Assembly (NCBI RefSeq): GCF_020521235.1
Contig: NZ_BLAY01000017.1
Location: forward strand, 1-64,000
Source: Microseira wollei NIES-4236
GTDB lineage: Bacteria; Cyanobacteriota; Cyanobacteriia; Cyanobacteriales; Aerosakkonemataceae
DNA: 64,000 nt
Direction of reading: 5' to 3'
A program made the position numbers and the translations under genes. Below are positions 62,211 through 64,000 of this stretch, piece after piece (the first letter of the stretch is position 1; every line of letters starts with the position of its first letter). Below the pieces are notes generated by a model, which had not been told where the DNA came from, searched no databases, and saw nothing but the letters and a program-made list of their open reading frames with translations.

Positions 62211-64000
62211 TTGACTACTACTTCCCGTTCGATCAAAAACAAGCAGAAGCGAACCCAAGCGGTGCATCCCCTCCAGCGCCTGTTCAATTATGGTCGCAAA
62301 TATCACGGGCAAATCTGGCTGGCAACAATTTGCTCCATCCTGAATAAAATTTTCGACCTCGCCCCACCTGCTATAATTGGTGTTGCGGTGGATGTGGTGG
62401 TGCAAAAACAAAATTCTTTGATTGCTCAAATAGGCATCAAAGATTTATTTGGACAACTTGTGGTTTTATCCATCATTTCCGTGCTGATTTGGACTCTGGA
62501 ATCTGCGTTTGAGTATGCCTATAATTGGCTTTGGCGCAATCTCGCCCAGCGGATTCAGCACGATTTGCGCTTGTCAGCTTACACGCATATTCAAGATTTG
62601 GAATTGGCTTATTTTGAAGACAGGAGTACGGGGGGATTGCTGTCTATCTTAAATGACGATATCAACCAATTGGAACGGTTTTTAGATGGGGGAGCGAATG
62701 AGGTTTTACAAGTTATTACAACGGTAATAATTATTGGCGGGGGTTTCTTTATTTTGGCTCCTAGCGTCGCTTGGTGGGCGATGCTACCGATGCCGTTTAT
62801 TTTATGGGGTGCGATCGCATTCCAAAAGTTCCTCGCTCCCCGCTATGCAGATGTGCGGGAAAAGGTCAGTTTGCTCAACGGACAACTATCCAATAACTTG
62901 AGCGGAATTACCACTATTAAAAGTTTCACAACTGAGGAATATGAAGCAAGGCGAATTGCCAGAGAAAGCGAGGCATATAAGAAGAGTAATAGATCTGCGA
63001 TCGCTCTCTCTGCCGCGTTCATTCCTTTAATCCGCTTCCTGATTTTATTCGGTTTTACGGCAACGTTGTTGATTGGGGGACGAGAAGCGATCGCAGGTAG
63101 ATTATCCGTCGGCAATTACAGCGTTTTAGTATTCATCACTCAGCGCTTACTTTGGCCTTTAACCAGATTAGGTCAAACCCTGGATCAATATCAACGGGCA
63201 ATGGCATCTACTAACCGCGTCATGCATCTTTTAGATACACCCATCGCGATTCATTCCGGTCATATTTCTTTACTCGTTCAGCAAGTACGCGGCGAAGTAC
63301 AATTAAACAACGTCACCTTTGCTTACCGCGAGGGATTTCCAGTCATAAAAAACCTGACTTTGTACGTCCCGGCGGGAAAAACGATCGCGATCGTTGGTTC
63401 CACTGGCTCGGGCAAGAGTACTGTGGTAAAATTGTTACTGAGATTGTACGAAATTCAATCGGGAACGATTACCATCGACGGCATTAACTTGCAAGATTTG
63501 AAATTGCCAGATTTGCGTCGATCGATTGGTTTAGTCAGTCAAGATGTATTCTTATTCCACGGAACTGTAGCAGAAAATATTGCTTACGGAAGTTTTGAGG
63601 CAAGTTTAGCAGAAATAATCGAAGCGGCGAAAATTGCCGAAGCGCACGATTTTATTATGGGATTGCCGCAAGGATACGACACAATTGTAGGCGAACGAGG
63701 GCAGAAATTATCCGGAGGACAAAGACAAAGAATTGCCATCGCGCGTGCGGTGTTAAAAAATCCGCCGATTCTCATATTAGATGAAGCGACATCGGCGGTG
63801 GATAACGAAACCGAGGCGGCGATTCAGCGATCGCTCGAACGCATTACAATCGAGAGGACGACGATAGCGATCGCGCACCGCCTCTCCACCGTCCGCAACG
63901 CCGATTGTATCTACGTAATGGAACAAGGTAACATCGTAGAGCGAGGACGACACGAGGAATTATTGGAACGAGGCGGAATTTATGCCAGTCTGTGGCGAGT
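62211..64000 (+). CDS. ABC transporter, fused permease and ATPase (3' end outside window)
   Basis: A frame of at least 596 codons. Six-TM ABC exporter domain about 25-330 ([20 protein letters not shown], then [22 protein letters not shown]). NBD about 365 onward: Walker [11 protein letters not shown]-loop SQDVFLF, signature [14 protein letters not shown], Walker [14 protein letters not shown]-loop AHRLSTV. All motifs are intact. In the frame, the first stop-free codon set begins after TAA at 62196 with TTG 62211 ([12 protein letters not shown]), so TTG is the probable start; GTG 62253 is an alternative. It forms homodimers or pairs with another half; the substrate (lipid, peptide or drug) is unknown. 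The frame continues to the window edge. Confidence 0.92.
   Translation, partial: MTTTSRSIKNKQKRTQAVHPLQRLFNYGRKYHGQIWLATICSILNKIFDLAPPAIIGVAVDVVVQKQNSLIAQIGIKDLFGQLVVLSIISVLIWTLESAFEYAYNWLWRNLAQRIQHDLRLSAYTHIQDLELAYFEDRSTGGLLSILNDDINQLERFLDGGANEVLQVITTVIIIGGGFFILAPSVAWWAMLPMPFILWGAIAFQKFLAPRYADVREKVSLLNGQLSNNLSGITTIKSFTTEEYEARRIARESEAYKKSNRSAIALSAAFIPLIRFLILFGFTATLLIGGREAIAGRLSVGNYSVLVFITQRLLWPLTRLGQTLDQYQRAMASTNRVMHLLDTPIAIHSGHISLLVQQVRGEVQLNNVTFAYREGFPVIKNLTLYVPAGKTIAIVGSTGSGKSTVVKLLLRLYEIQSGTITIDGINLQDLKLPDLRRSIGLVSQDVFLFHGTVAENIAYGSFEASLAEIIEAAKIAEAHDFIMGLPQGYDTIVGERGQKLSGGQRQRIAIARAVLKNPPILILDEATSAVDNETEAAIQRSLERITIERTTIAIAHRLSTVRNADCIYVMEQGNIVERGRHEELLERGGIYASLWR

Overview
The window looks like accessory chromosome from a filamentous, large-genome cyanobacterium, probably Oscillatoriales-like (inference). 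The palindrome GCGATCGC (HIP1) is frequent. The gene families are typical of such genomes: XisH/XisI pairs, Uma2 nucleases, DUF433/DUF5615, exported caspase-like and CHAT proteases, pentapeptide repeats, and very large kinase chimeras. No rRNA, tRNA or CRISPR array was seen.

Layout. 0-6 kb: a divergent pair of exported proteases, TPR-CHAT on minus and caspase-like on plus. 6-12 kb: small toxin-antitoxin-like and XisHI genes plus a pentapeptide-repeat protein. 12-19 kb: a repeat-rich stretch with a duplicated 90-aa gene and its leader, a foreign-looking methyltransferase, a Uma2 nuclease, an IS982 remnant, a serine hydrolase and a broken zeta-toxin operon. 19-23.7 kb: a LysR-controlled monooxygenase/DsbA cassette, then a graveyard of small TA-like genes. 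23.8-26.4 kb: clpB, with two 3'-end fragments of it elsewhere in the window. 27-60 kb: a signalling block with three roughly 1,800-residue Ser/Thr-kinase/AAA/GAF/histidine-kinase chimeras, a REC-histidine kinase, a PAS/GAF-histidine kinase, a Cache-histidine kinase-REC-adenylate cyclase, a WD40 (pseudo)kinase and several dead histidine kinases. 60-64 kb: an inward-rectifier-type K+ channel, a broken inositol-monophosphatase-like gene and an ABC exporter that runs off the end.

The strongest signal is non-autonomous mobile DNA. Three families of 100-200 bp inverted-repeat elements can be told apart by their target duplications. Family A duplicates TA. Family B/D has ends TATC...GATA and duplicates 3 bp of the form TNA. 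Family C has ends ACGCAAGTTGCTA... and duplicates about 5 bp. In four genes (Uma2, a small XisH-associated gene, a histidine kinase, the IMPase-like gene) deleting the element plus one target copy restores one continuous reading frame. For three insertions the window also holds a related unoccupied copy. A second, smaller class of repeats (24-30 bp palindromes, heptamers, a 30-bp G-rich unit) has entered coding regions in frame and become protein linkers.

I found no clearly new defence operon. The best candidates for new biology are the in-frame repeat domestication, the small domain that is fused to XisH in one place and translationally coupled to a zeta toxin in another, and the kinase-chimera cluster. 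Domain names rest on motif recognition only; no database search was run.
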